Below are positions 35,301-46,490 of a stretch of DNA of 64,000 bases, piece by piece (position 1 is the first letter of the stretch; each line of letters opens with the position of its first letter). The position numbers and the translations under genes were made by a program. The stretch covers positions 17,645,724 to 17,709,723 of the forward strand of contig CM039139.1 in assembly GCA_022036555.1 (NCBI GenBank), written 5' to 3'. The stretch is from Microstegium vimineum (taxonomy: Eukaryota; Streptophyta; Magnoliopsida; Poales; Poaceae). The notes beneath the pieces were generated by a model, which was given only the letters and a program-made list of their open reading frames with translations, was not told the DNA's origin and made no database searches.

Positions 35301-36656
35301 CCGCTCTTGATCAGCACCTCGCACCCGCGCTCGTCCAGCTGCCCAAGGCTGACGATGCTGGAACGCAACTGGGGGATGTAGTACACATCCGTCAACGCGC
35401 GGTGTTCGCTGTTCTGGCACCGGAAAATCACAGTGCCGCGACCTCGGATCTCCACCTTCGAGCCGTCGCCGAACTTCACCGACCCCGTCACGCTGCCGTC
35501 GAGCTCGGAGAACGCCGCCTTGCAGCCCGTCATGTGGTTGCTGGCACCGGAGTCCAGGTACCACCTCCGTTCTGCATCGCCGCCCACCCGTCCGAGATGG
35601 ACTTGGGCGTGTGGCTCATCGAGGTCGATGGCCTGCGATGCCTTCCCCGGCTCCGCCTTAGCCACCTCCTCTGTTTTCTCCTCTGCCTCGACATCGTGCA
35701 GCGCACAAAATGTCGCCATCAGGAGAGTAGGCTCGTCGTCGTCCACCTGTGCCAGGTGCGCCTCAACCTTCTTCTCCTTCCTGTCCGGACACTCCTTGGC
35801 CCAATGGCCAGTCTTCCCGCAGCGGCGGCAAGTGTTCCTGCCAATAGGCTCGCCATTCTTTCTTCTTCTGCGGGAGTTTGCCGTGGCGCTTGGCGTCACC
35901 ACCGTGGCTGGAATCACCGCCACAGCTGGAGGAGCGCCCCCCGGCCTTCTTCTCCTTCATCCGGGCCGCCCACTCCTCCTCTGTCAGCAACAGCTTGCCA
36001 CTGCTGGGTGTCGCCGTCGCCTCTGCGCGCTCATCCACTGCCCGCAAGCGCCCAGTCAGATCCTCAATGGTGAGGGTCGACATGTCCAGCATCGTCTCGA
36101 TGGAGAGAGCGATCTGGGTGTACTTGGCCGGCACAACGCGCAGATACTTGGAGACGGCCTCCTTGTCGTCGATGGTGACGCCATGCGTTGCCAGCTGACT
36201 GACGAGGGACTGCAGCCGGAGGGAGAAGTCCTCCACTGCCTCTCCGTCGTGGAACTTAAGGTTGTCGTACTCCCGCCGCAGCTGCTGCGCCTTCGCCTTC
36301 TTTGCGCGGTCAGACCCGACCCGCATGGCCTTGAGGGTAGCCCAAGCATCCTTGGCTGAGTCCTTGGACCCCAAGGGTTCCCGATACTCTGGCGGTACAG
36401 CGGCTAGGATAGCCTCCAACGCCGAGCAGTCCTCCTCCTCATCTTCAGTGCCGGGGTCGATCGCCTTCCAGAGCCGTCGAGCTCTGAGCTTGACCTTCAT
36501 GGTCACTGCCCACTCGTCGTAGTTTGTGCGGGTTAGGACCGGCCAGCTGGTCCCGCCGACGTCCCTCACGGTCTGCACGACGACCTCCTGGCGTGGCTGA
36601 GCACCAGCGGTATTCCCACCGCTAGTGTCCATCTCCGAGGTGCTTGCAGGAGCCAT
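32341..36656 (-). pseudogene. copia element 1 gag-pol, broken
   Basis: Order on the minus strand: gag with a UBN2-type domain (36656 to about 35870); zinc knuckle CRRCGKTGHWAKEC; protease DSGAS; integrase with H..H/C..C and HQNGVVERRN; reverse transcriptase with YVDDL; RNase H ending at 32341. Breaks: frame changes near 35870, 33670 and 32885, TGA at 35270-35272 and TAG at 33854-33856. Catalytic motifs are otherwise intact, so inactivation looks recent. A Gln/Ala/Glu-rich low-complexity linker separates integrase from RT (about 34080-34210). Confidence 0.9.
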
Positions 36657-36707
36657 TGCCGGTGATTAGCCGAGCAATGGAGACAACCTTGCAGCACTGA
36701 TACCACT

Positions 36708-37093
36708 TGTTGGTCTCTGGATCAACAGCAAGGTGAGTGAACCACTCACCTGCACCCTCACACACTAGAGCTAGAGGTGGAAGAAAGGGATGAGCACAGA
36801 ATACACACACACTCACGAGCTGCAGTTCTGCTGCTGGTATTGCTCACTGGATGTGGGAAACTGAACTGATTTCCATTGACATGCAGGAGCTGCTACATAT
36901 AGAGGCTCTAGCTACCAACTAAAGTACATAAGTATCACTATTGTCAACACCTACCTACTATGGCTGATGTCAGCCACTACCAGGCACTATTTGCCATACC
37001 TATGCAGTAGATAGAGGTACAGCAGGGTTGACAAACATGCCAAGACCCTGCTGCCCAGGTACAGAGTAGGAAGGCAGCAGATTATGTCTAACA
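36708..37093 (-). repeat. 5' LTR of copia element 1
   Basis: 386 bp, plus-strand ends TGTTGGTCTC and GTCTAACA. The primer-binding site lies directly to its left on the plus strand (ACTGATACCACTTG, at about 36697-36709). Confidence 0.9.
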
Positions 37094-38106
37094 GAAAATG
37101 CTGAATTAATGTAAAAGAAGTCCAGTATATTCAGGCAGAGGTATTTTTCCCTGTGATATCTCTTTTAGTTGTTGTATAAGCATCATAGAATCTCAATACG
37201 AGGTTACGCCTCTGCTTATTGTGTACCTATAATAGAGTTTTAATTAGCATCATGGGCTCATGGCTGCATTTACGACTTCATGATTGTGTCGAAGTTAGAA
37301 CAGAGAGTAACAAAATATCTAAGTTAAACTTCAGTTTAGTTTGTGGTCGTCGCTCCTTTAATACATTTATTATCAGAATGTAGCGTGGGAAAATCTCTAT
37401 GCTAATATATTATTAAGTTTTAGGAGGATTATGTTTTTGAAGACACTTCTAGCATCATCCTTAGTTCTTAGTACAGAAAAATGCATCTGATATTGTTTTT
37501 CTTGCTCCCTTCCCTTGTCTTCTTTCGGGGAATATACCATGTCTAAGAATTTGCCACATATTTTTTTCATACATTTGTGTCATTCTCGCATGTTTCATGT
37601 ATCATGTACAGGTCAAGATTATAAAGTGCCTTGTGGAAAACATTGTTGTTGACATCTCATTTAATCAAGTCGGTGGACTATGCACACTATGCTTTCTTGA
37701 AGAGGTGTGTTCTTACTTTCCAAATCCAGCTTAATTTGTATATGCAGAGCATGTGCTTGAAACTTTACCACTTATATCTTGTATAATCCTGTAAAAATAT
37801 TGTGTTGGCTTGGCTCGGCTGTTCAAATATGTTGGATTTTCTGCCTATATTTGCTTCTAATTATTCTGCCTTTTAATAGATTGACATCTTGATCAGCCGA
37901 AACCATTTATTCAAGAGGAGTATCATATTGATAAAGGCATGGTGTTTCTATGAGAGTCGTATTCTTGGAGCTCACCATGGTCTTATATCTACTTACGCAT
38001 TGGAGACACTTGTTCTGTACATATTTCATATATTCAACAACTCTTTCACCGGACCTCTTTAGGTGACTTTACTTTCTTGTCTTTTATACGTATCTTGACA
38101 TGAAAC

Positions 38107-41100
38107 TGTTAGAATATAATTGTAACAGCCCATACGGGCCTCCGGGCAGCTGGGACTCGGCCAGCCTGATCGCCGCCCTCAACCAGATGGCGATCCAGGG
38201 CGGGTCTGCACCCTGGGTCATGGACAACGGAGCGACATCCTACATGTCCTCCAATGACGGTATTTTACTTTCCCATCTCCCGTCGCCACCGTCCTCCATT
38301 ATGGTCGGCAACGGTCAATCCATTCCCATTCATAGTCGTGGCACTTCTGCTCTTCAAATAGTTGATCGTCCTTTTCGTCTTGATACTGTTCTTGTCGCTC
38401 CCCAACTCACTCGTAATCTGTTATCTGTTCGACAGTTTACTTGCGACAATAACTGTTCTATTGAGTTTGACGCCTCTAGTTTTTCTGCTAAGGATCTCAA
38501 GACCAAGACGGTTCTCCTTCGGTGCAATAGCAGCGGGGACCTCTACACCATACCACATCTCCTTCCACCTCGCTGTCATGTTGTCGTCGTCTCCCCGGAG
38601 CTGTGGCACTCCCGCCTTGGTCATTCCGCACCCGCTGTCGTCGCTACTCTAAATAAACTTTCAGCTATCCAGTGTAATAAAGCAGCTCGCCGCGTTTGTC
38701 ATGCCTGCCAGTTTGGTAAACATGTTAGGCTGCCGTTTACTAGTTCGGTCTTTAGGACATCAGCATCATTTGAACTTGTTCATTGTGATGTTTGGACCTC
38801 TCCAGTTGCGAGTATTTCTAGTTATAAATTTTATCTTGTGTTAGTTGATGATTTTACACATTATTGTTGGACGTTTCCTCTTCGCCATAAATCCGAAGTT
38901 CATGATCACATTGTTCAGTTTGTCGTTTACGTTCACACACAATTCAGTTTTCCTCTACGCTGTTTTCAGGAAGATAATGGCACCGAGTTCCTCAACAATG
39001 TCACCAGCGCATTCTTTGCCAGCCGCGGCATCCTCCTTCGCACCTCGTGCCCCTACACATCTGCTCAGAACGGCAAAGCTGAGGGCATGCTCCGCACTTT
39101 GAACAATGGCGTTCGCACGCTTCTGATTCAAACCGCCATGCCTCCACCCTATTGGGTCGAAGCTCTCTCTACCGCCGTGTTTCTCACAAACCGGCGGTCG
39201 TCCTCATCCAAAAATAACGGTATACCCTATCAACTTCTCCACCACAAGATGCCAGATTACTCCACCCTTCGGATTTTTGGCTGTCTATGCTACCCAAACC
39301 TCAGTGCCACGACTCGCCACAAATTATCTCCTCGCTCTGCGGCGTGCGTCTTCCTCGGTTACCCTCCTTCTCAGAAGGGCTACCGGTGTCTTGACCTCTC
39401 CAATCGCAAGATCATCATCTCACGACACGTCGCTTTTTATGAGACTCACTTTCCGTTTACGGCCTCCAAGCCTCGACCGGATTCTTTTGACTTTTTGTTA
39501 CAGGACTTACTTCCCGCGCCTCCTCCGTCTACCTCCGACGGTGGGCACCTGCGGACCGAGACTGAGCCTGCCTCGTCTGACTTCGACGACGCCGGCGATC
39601 CTGTTGGGCCCGACCCTGCCATTCTATGGCATGGTGCTGCCCACCGGTTGCTCCAGGGGCCGGGACAGGGCACGGCGGCTCCTGCTCCTCGGCAGCCAGC
39701 AGGTGATGCCGCCTCTGCCCCTGTGCGGCAGCGGTACGACGTCTACTACAGCCGCCGGCCAGGTCCGGCACCTACTACGCAGCCGCCGCAGGCGGTACCG
39801 TCGGCTCCAACACCACAGGAGGTGGTGCAGCCGCTTCCCGTACAGCAGGCGGCTGTACCCCAGGTCCCAGAGACCTCCGTACAGCAGGTGGTTGTACCCC
39901 AGGTCCCAGAGGCCTCTACACGGATGACTCGTGCCCAAACGGGTTCTCTCCCGCCGCAGTGGTACGGCTTCACCGCGGTAGTCTCCGGTCTGGCCTCGCC
40001 ACTGCCAGCCAACTCTCGTGCCGCGCTTGCAGATGCAACTTGGCGCGCGGCAATGGCTGACGAGTACAAGGTGCTTATGGACAATGGCACCTGGCGTCTA
40101 GTCCCTCGACCGCCTCGTGCCAACGTCATCACCGGCAAGTGGGTCTTCAAGCACAAGTATCACGCTAACGGCTCTCTGGCTCGTCATAAAGCCAGATGGG
40201 TCGTTCGTGGGTTCTCACAGTGGTACGACGTCGACTACGACGAGACGTTCAGCCCGGTTGTCAAACCGGCCACCATCCGGGCTGTTCTCAGCATCGCCGC
40301 CTCTCGCTCGTGGCCGATTCATCAGCTGGACGTGAAGAACGCCTTTCTTCACGATCATCTGAATGAGACCGCCTACTGCCAGCAGCCGCCCGGCTTCGTC
40401 GACTCGGCGGCTCTCGACCATGTCTGCCTCCTGCAAAAGTCTCAGTATGGACTTAAGCAGGCGCCCAGGGCGTGGCACCAGCGGTTCTCTGGTTTTGTCC
40501 AGCGGTCCGGCTTCACTGCATCGACCTCTGATACGTCCCTCTTTGTTTACAAAGCGGGTGCGGACATCGCCTACTTACTACTCTACGTCGACGACATCAT
40601 CCTAACAGCCTCGTCGACCCAACTTCTTCATCGCATCATCGAGCTCCTTTACTCCGAGTTCACCATGACAAATCTCGGGGATCTTCATCACTTCCTCAGG
40701 ATCTCTGTCACGCGTTCTGCTGATGGCCTGTTCCTGTCTCAGCGCCAGTACGCTGTGGATCTGCTCCAGTGCGCCGGCATGGCTGAGTGTCATTCTACGG
40801 CGACTCCTGTTGACACTCAGGTCAAGCTCTCTGCCACGGACGGCGCTCCAGTGGCAGATGTCACTCAGTACCGCAGCCTCGTCGATGCACTGCAGTACCT
40901 CACACTGACTCATCCGGACCTTGCTTATGCTGTTCAATAGGTTTGCCTCTTCATGCACGACCCGCGCGAGCCTCATCTGGCAATGCTCAAGCGTGTCCTG
41001 CGGTATGTCAAGGGCACCCTCTCCACTGGGCTCCACATCAGCACAGGTAGCATCACCAGCTTGACTGCCTACTCCGATGCTGACTGGGCTAGTTGTCCCG

Positions 41101-41534
41101 ACTCTCGGCGCTCCACTTCCGGCTAATGTGTCTTCCTCGGCGACAACTTAGTCTCTTGGTCCTCTAAGCGATAAACTACAGTTTCTCGTTCGAGTGCGGA
41201 GGCTGAGTATCGTGCTGTTGCGCACGTTGTGGCTGAGACTTGTTAGCTTCGTCAGCTACTTCAGGAGCTTCATGCACCCATCTCTTCGGCGACGATCGTC
41301 TACTGCGACAATGTCAATGCTATCTACATGACTGTCAATCCAGTTCATCATCGCCGCACGAAGCATATTGAGATAGATATACACTTCGTCCGTGAGAAGG
41401 TTGCTTTGGGATAGGTTCGGGTGCTCCATGTTCCATTGTCTCATCAGTTCGCGGACATTATGACCAAAAGGTTACCTGTACAGCTGTTCACTGACTTTAG
41501 GTCCAGTCTTTGTGTTCGTGACACTCCCGCTTAG
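38107..41534 (+). pseudogene. copia element 2 pol (protease, integrase, RT, RNase H), RNase H full of stops
   Basis: An open frame runs to TAG at 40938-40940. It includes a protease-like MDNGATSYM (the expected Thr/Ser before Gly is Asn, so probably inactive), integrase zinc motif H.RLGH with CHACQFGKH, integrase core with QEDNGTEF and QNGKAEG, and RT with YVDDIIL. The same frame continues as RNase H (SDADWASCPDSRRSTSG) with further stops at 41124, 41172, 41244 and 41412, ending at the natural-looking TAG 41532-41534. Gag is missing. Confidence 0.9.
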
Positions 41535-41546
41535 ACTGAGGGAGGG

Positions 41547-41726
41547 TGTTAGAATATAATTGTAACAGATCATATGGACATCCGGCCCATTGGCCTTGTA
41601 TATTGTAACCTTAGCATAGTCTGTCTAGGATCAGTACCATACTGTCAATTGTACATGTACTGCAAGCCATACAGACTATATATATATGAGGTCACCCCCC
41701 CTTTATGGGTGTGCGGTATTTCTACA
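41547..41726 (+). repeat. 3' LTR of copia element 2
   Basis: 180 bp, TGTTAGAATATAATTGTAAC to TTTCTACA, with a (TA)n-containing promoter-like stretch near 41685. Its first 22 bases match the 38107-38128 remnant of the 5' LTR. Confidence 0.88.
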
Positions 41727-41898
41727 GAAACCAGTGCTTATTTTCTATTTGTGCATGTGCAGGTGTTGTACCGCTTCTTAGAATTTGTCAGCAACTTTGA
41801 TTGGGAGAGATTTTGTTTGAGCTTGTGGGGCCCAGTTCCTATTAGTTCACTTCCAGATATGACTGGTAATCCATATGTATAGCTTTGTTTTTATAGAT

Positions 41899-42892
41899 TG
41901 TTAGAATAGGTGCCCTTTGGGCTGGTCAGGACCCTAATCGGCGCAGGACTGTTTGGGTTAGATAGATATGGCAGGCCAGATAGATACGGATACGGCAAGG
42001 ACTCCTGATCCTTATAGGACTCTGGACTCTTGATCCTTATAGGACTCTTGATCCTTGCCTGTATATACCCTCGAGAGCCTCATCTTGCTGCCCTGAAGCG
42101 GATTCTCCGGTATATCCGAGGCACACTTCACCTTGGTCTACTGCTGCGACCATCTTCGTCTACGGATCTTGTCGTTTACACCGATGCTGATTGGGCTGGT
42201 TGTCCAGACACTCGCAAGTCCACCTCGGGCTATGCGGTGTTCCTTGGTGATAACTTAGTCTCCTGGTCATCCAAGCGGCAGAACACAGTATCAAGATCCA
42301 GTGCTGAAGCTGAGTATCGCGCAGTGGCTAATGGAGTTGCAGAAGCCACCTGGCTGCGACAGCTTCTCATCGAGCTGCACACGCCCCTTCGGCGCGCCAC
42401 GCTGGTGTATTGTGACAACATCAGCGCAGTCTACATGTCCTCCAATCCAATTCAGCATCAGCGTACCAAGCACATTGAGATTGATCTTCACTTCGTTCGA
42501 GAGCGAGTTGCCATTGGTGATCTCCGTGTCCAGCATGTTCCTACCACTTCACAATATGCGGATATCTTCACCAAAGGGCTGCCTTCTTCGGTCTTCACGG
42601 AGTTTCGGTCCAGTCTAAACGTGCAAAGTGGCTGACGTTTGGACTGCGGGGGTGTGTTAGAATAGGCGCCCTTTGGGCTGGTCAGGACCCTAATCGGCGC
42701 AGGACTGTTTGGGTTAGATAGATATGGCAGGCCAGATAGATACGGATACGGCAAGGACTCCTGATCCTTATAGGACTCTGGACTCTTGATCCTTATAGGA
42801 CTCTTGATCCTTGCCTGTATATATATATATATGTAATTGTACCTTGCCTCATATCAATCAATCCAATCTATTCCTGATTATACTTCCCTTCA
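41899..42892 (+). mobile_element. Ty1/copia element 3, short internal-deletion derivative, in copied intron 5
   Basis: The target duplication TAGAT lies at 41894-41898 and 42893-42897. The truncated 5' LTR 41899-42067 is joined directly to the end of pol (42068-42638). The 3' LTR is 42655-42892 (238 bp, TGTTAGAATAGG to CCCTTCA). The retained frame encodes only RNase H (YTDADWAGCPDTRKSTSG, KHIEIDLHFVRE, ADIFTKGLP) and is open to a TGA. It cannot move by itself. Confidence 0.88.
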
Positions 42893-44751
42893 TAGATCAA
42901 TGCTTGATTGAGACATGGACGTTTTGATCATTCATGCTACATCATGCAGCGGAACCCCCACGGATGGACAATGGTGAATTGTTGCTGAATTAGTCCTTCC
43001 TGGATACTTGTAGTTTTCAATATGGAGTTGTGCCTTGCACCCAGGAGAACCAGGGTCAACCATTTGTTTCAAAACATTTTAATATTATTGATCCTTTACG
43101 TACAAACAACAATCTCGAAAGAAGTGTCAGTAAAGGTAACTATGAAGTAGGAGCATGCTTTAAGATTTATCTTACTGGTGAATTGAACAGAGTAAAATTT
43201 TCTTCGGTAGTTTGGCTTCATTTATTTTCATACAATTGATGGTGTGCTGTGTTTCACTTATAATGATTTTAACTGTGATGCTGTGGTATTTGTAATGCTA
43301 GACGACTATATCATGCACTGTATACGTGGTAATTGATTGCTAGTTTGCTATCTCAGTGTTTGTCTGTTCCAGTTTTTGTGCTTCTTTTGTATGGGGGAAT
43401 TTTATGGCAGTATTCTTTTGCTGTCAGAGGTCAGAGTAGCTATTTGATTGTTAGCATAAGTAAGAAACTATAATTTGAGATTTAATCAGTTTAACTCGTT
43501 ATGGCGCATTGTCTGTTAGCAGAAGTGTTTGGTCAAAACTCAAAAGTCCCCATAATCGTAACTCATTAGTTTGTATCCTGGTGGAATGTCACTGTTCTCC
43601 AGATATATGCATGAAAATTTTCTAGCAAATCAACCTAATACGGGCAATAAGAATTTCATTCTTTTCATATGCTGTAACAGGTCCTCTGTAGCTATAGTTT
43701 ACTTTGTTGTCTGGTCTATTCTGGTCTGTCTAGCTATGCTAAACCTCGTGTTGAAGCTATATGCTGTCACCAGTCCTCTGTTGCATCTTAATCATTATGT
43801 GAGTATATAATTTGAATGTTGTGATCCATTCTTGTTAGTGCTAACTTGACAATATCTTTTGGCCCAAATAATCCCTGCTGAGCCAGCAATTTGAAGCTCC
43901 TTGGTAGATTTCATTAACTAGAAATTTCTTGTCTAATTGGTAAGAGATCCAAATGGGCCTTAAACAGCAAGTAAGCAACTTGGTGCACTTACTTTATTTT
44001 GGGTTTGTTACAATTCATGTCAATACTGACACCATTTTGTAAGAATGTGGCCTATAATAGATTTTCCTTAGCAGTTTTGTGATGTTACAAAATATTAACT
44101 GTTTACATGTATTGACCTTTTGAGTATGCTAATTAAGGGCAGCATACTTTGTTTAATTCTTAATGTGACAATTCTTCCTTGTGCTCTTTACTCGGAAAAG
44201 AACTCTTGTCATTACTTTGTCTTCTTATCCCTTTGTTGCTATGTCCAGTCTCTTAAGAATATGTGTTCAGTGAAAAGTTTTGGTTTTGCAGGAATTTTCT
44301 TTAGAGGAGTGGCTATGTGAATGTTCCTTCTTCACATGCCAGTTTATCCAAAGACAAAACATCGGATTCGAGCTCATGGGATGAAATGACTGTAAATACA
44401 ACAAGACCACCAAGAGAAAAATGGGGAAAAAGATCTGCCTTTGCGGCACCTGCCACTACCACACATGGCAAGACTGGGTGGCTGATGGGAAATACCACGG
44501 AGCATCTCCCCGCTGAAGTTAATGATGGCCCAAGAAATGGGACAGTGGTACCAATCATCACTGAAGCTTCTGAGATAGTAACAGGGTCTGATTCTTTTTC
44601 AACACAATCAAGAACTAGTCAAGTACCAAATGATTTTGATCCATCTCAAATTGGCATGCCAAATCCAATGTTTGCACCTTTTCTTATTGAATTGCCACAG
44701 CATAGGCAAGCTGATAGCTCTGGACTTACTTTTGTTCCAACAGGCCCACCA

Positions 44752-44878
44752 TTTGCGTCCCTAATTACATTTTTTTACAAATATATATTCTATAATTAAT
44801 AATCTATATCTATATCTAATAATAAAGAGACAAAATTTCATCACCCATTTTTTTTGGTATGACCCTCCTAACTAACTA
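44752..44878 (+). mobile_element. junction sequence with Helitron-like 5' terminus
   Basis: Right after the gene copy ends there is AT-rich MITE-like DNA (44760-44800, 'acaaatatatattctataatt', also seen at 18105), then TCTATATCTAATAATAAAG at about 44808. That string resembles the conserved 5' end of grass Helitrons (TC followed by TATACTAATA-like). I could not find a matching 3' hairpin plus CTRR end, so the call is tentative. Confidence 0.3.
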
Positions 44879-45127
44879 CTCCCTCCATCTAAAAATTGAA
44901 GTCATCTTAGGGTCATGCGCAGTGGCCAAGGTAGGGTGGCGCATGCAGATGATGCAATTAATTCCTCCAGTGAGAGGAGCCGCATGCAGACAATTGAATT
45001 AATTGGGCTAGTGAGAGAATTTGCATGCGCCTGGGAAGACGTGAAAACTGTAATCCTAGTTTTAGACGACTCTGATTCTTGGAGATTTTAATTTAATAAG
45101 ATGACTTCGATTTCTGGATGGAGGGAG
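44879..45127. mobile_element. Stowaway MITE, complete
   Basis: 249 bp; ends CTCCCTCCATCTAAAAATTG and GATTTCTGGATGGAGGGAG are inverted repeats and both are flanked by TA. The ends could pair over about 30 bases. No coding capacity. Confidence 0.85.
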
Positions 45128-45178
45128 TATGTGAATGTTGATCTACTTTCATATCTATTACAACTCTCCTGTTTTATA

Positions 45179-45461
45179 TATAGCATATACATAAATGTTA
45201 TTAGTAACATGCAAAGTAGAAATCATATCCTATTCCAAATAGAACTCCGGCTTCCTTCGGAAAGACATAACCTGAAAAGCCAGAAATCATATCCTAATTC
45301 AAGTAGAACTCCGACTTCCTATAACATATACACAAATGTTATTAGTAACCCGCAAAGTAGAAATCATATGCTATTCCAAATAGAACTCCGGCTTCCTTCA
45401 GATTGACATAACCTGAAAAGCCAGAAATCATATCCTATTTCAAATAGAACTTTGATTTCCT
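45179..45461. repeat. ~142-bp tandem duplication
   Basis: Two adjacent units (45179-45320 and 45321-45461) share phrases such as AAATGTTATTAGTAAC, GTAGAAATCATAT and CATAACCTGAAAAGCC, with scattered substitutions. Within each unit 'AGAAATCATATCCTA' also occurs twice. Confidence 0.75.
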
Positions 45462-45587
45462 TAAAAAAATCAAACGTCAAAGGGAAGCTTAAGATCCTAT
45501 CTAATCCAAAAATAACTCTTGCTTCTGCCGTTCAAAAAGATAAGCAAACCGTCCGTGTGTTTTTTTTTAAATTTCCTATTGCACATA

Positions 45588-45800
45588 CTACCTCCGTCCC
45601 CTAGAGAATGCAATCCTCGTTTGTTAAGAAGTCAAAAATTTGAACTCTGTCTAAATTTATATAAAAAAATACTAAAATTTATGATATGAAACTAGTATAA
45701 TTAGATTAGCTATAGAATATATTTTTATAATAAAATTATTTAGAGACATAAATGTTAATAACATTTAATATAAAGTTGATCAAATTTGAGACGGAGGTAG
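45588..45800. mobile_element. Stowaway-like MITE
   Basis: Ends CTACCTCCGTCCCC and GAGACGGAGGTAG are inverted repeats; inside is the common AT-rich body ('tatagaatatatttttataata'). TA precedes the left end but the right flank is CA, so the target duplication is imperfect. Confidence 0.6.
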
Positions 45801-46486
45801 CACTATTTTATTTTAGCCGCGAGCGGAGGTGTGCTAACTCGGGTGTGGCTTGTCCCGCGTGACGGCGAGCTCGGTCGCCGGAGAGTGGCGAGCGCAGGCT
45901 CGGTGGCTGAAGCCGTGTCGCCGGCGTGCGGCGAGCGCAGGCATGCTTTGGTGGGCACGACTGCTATGCAGGCGCGACGCATGAGACCATGGTGCTGCAC
46001 GGGAGCGAGTTTGCCCGTGCAACACGCGCTGTCCCTGGGCGAGCTCCTCCCCATCCGTGACGGAATCACGAGCTGCCTTCCGCGGCGGGGGACGGCTCCT
46101 CCGTGAACAAGCTCCTGCCCATCCGGCCCCTTCGCCAAGCTCCTCGCTACGAGCTCCTAGATGTACGGGAGCACGGAGGTGGAGGAGATGAGGGTGGTAG
46201 TGGGCAGTCCTCCTGGTGGTTGGCATAGAGGAGCACCATCGATCTCCATGGACACCATCGATGCAAGCTTGAGACGGAGGTAGAAGAAACAGGCAGGGGC
46301 AGTAGGGTCTATACGAAAATATTGTAAGCGGTTGTGGCCCTGCAGCTGGGCCCAAAGCTGCATCATAGGTAAAGTGTGGTGTATTAAGGAGTAGCAAAAT
46401 TATAATAGTATATTTCAAAATAAGTGAATTATAATAACGTTTTTCAGAAAAACGAAAGTTATAATAACACCATTCTATTTAACCCT
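45801..46486. other. GC-rich unassigned block then AT-rich spacer
   Basis: 45801-46180 is much more GC-rich than its surroundings and has open frames on both strands, none with a recognised domain. It contains 'GGCGAGC' words repeated at about 45863-45940 and a short inverted pair around 46003-46028 (GCACGGG/CCCGTGC). It may be a captured gene piece inside a mobile element or an old gene relic. Confidence 0.4.
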
Positions 46487-46490
46487 TGTT

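Larger units (their letters stand above)
31331..37093 (-). mobile_element. Ty1/copia element 1, full structure, inserted in copied exon 2
   Basis: On the minus strand: 5' LTR 37093-36708 (386 bp), initiator-Met-tRNA-type primer site TGGTATCAG just inside it, gag-pol 36656-32341, and 3' LTR 32321-31331 (enlarged by a nested DNA transposon). LTRs start TGTTGG and end CTAACA on the plus strand. The 5-bp target duplication GAAAA is at 31326-31330 and 37094-37098. The LTRs differ at roughly a dozen or more sites by eye. Confidence 0.92.
38107..41726 (+). mobile_element. Ty1/copia element 2, 5' LTR and gag deleted, in copied intron 4
   Basis: The target duplication GAAAC lies at 38102-38106 and 41727-41731. 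The 3' LTR is 41547-41726 (180 bp, TGTTAGAATA to TTTCTACA), preceded by the polypurine tract GAGGGAGGG. At the 5' end only the first 22 bases of the LTR remain (38107-38128), joined directly to protease-proximal pol sequence. Because both outer ends and the target duplication are intact, the deletion is internal. Confidence 0.9.
30421..44751 (+). pseudogene. partial duplicate of the nucleotidyltransferase gene, disrupted
   Basis: Matches 4553-9893 of the gene at 4168-12882, from inside intron 1 to inside exon 7, so exon 1, the promoter and the last exon are missing. Exon equivalents: 31185-31330 plus 37099-37140 (exon 2, split by a copia element), 37612-37704 (3), 37880-38062 (4), 41763-41865 (5), 42950-43135 (6), 44292-44751 (7, with 1,435 bp deleted). 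Defects seen: a one-base loss in exon 2 after the insertion (near 37105), GAG to TAG at 38060-38062, AAG to TAG in exon 6, and loss of frame after the exon 7 deletion. Splice sites are largely kept and the match is close, so the copy is younger than the surrounding MITEs. Confidence 0.9.

Noticed and set aside
45834..46418. 194-codon minus-strand frame in the GC-rich block
   Set aside because: Arg/His/Ser/Pro-rich composition typical of chance frames in GC-rich DNA; no family match seen.
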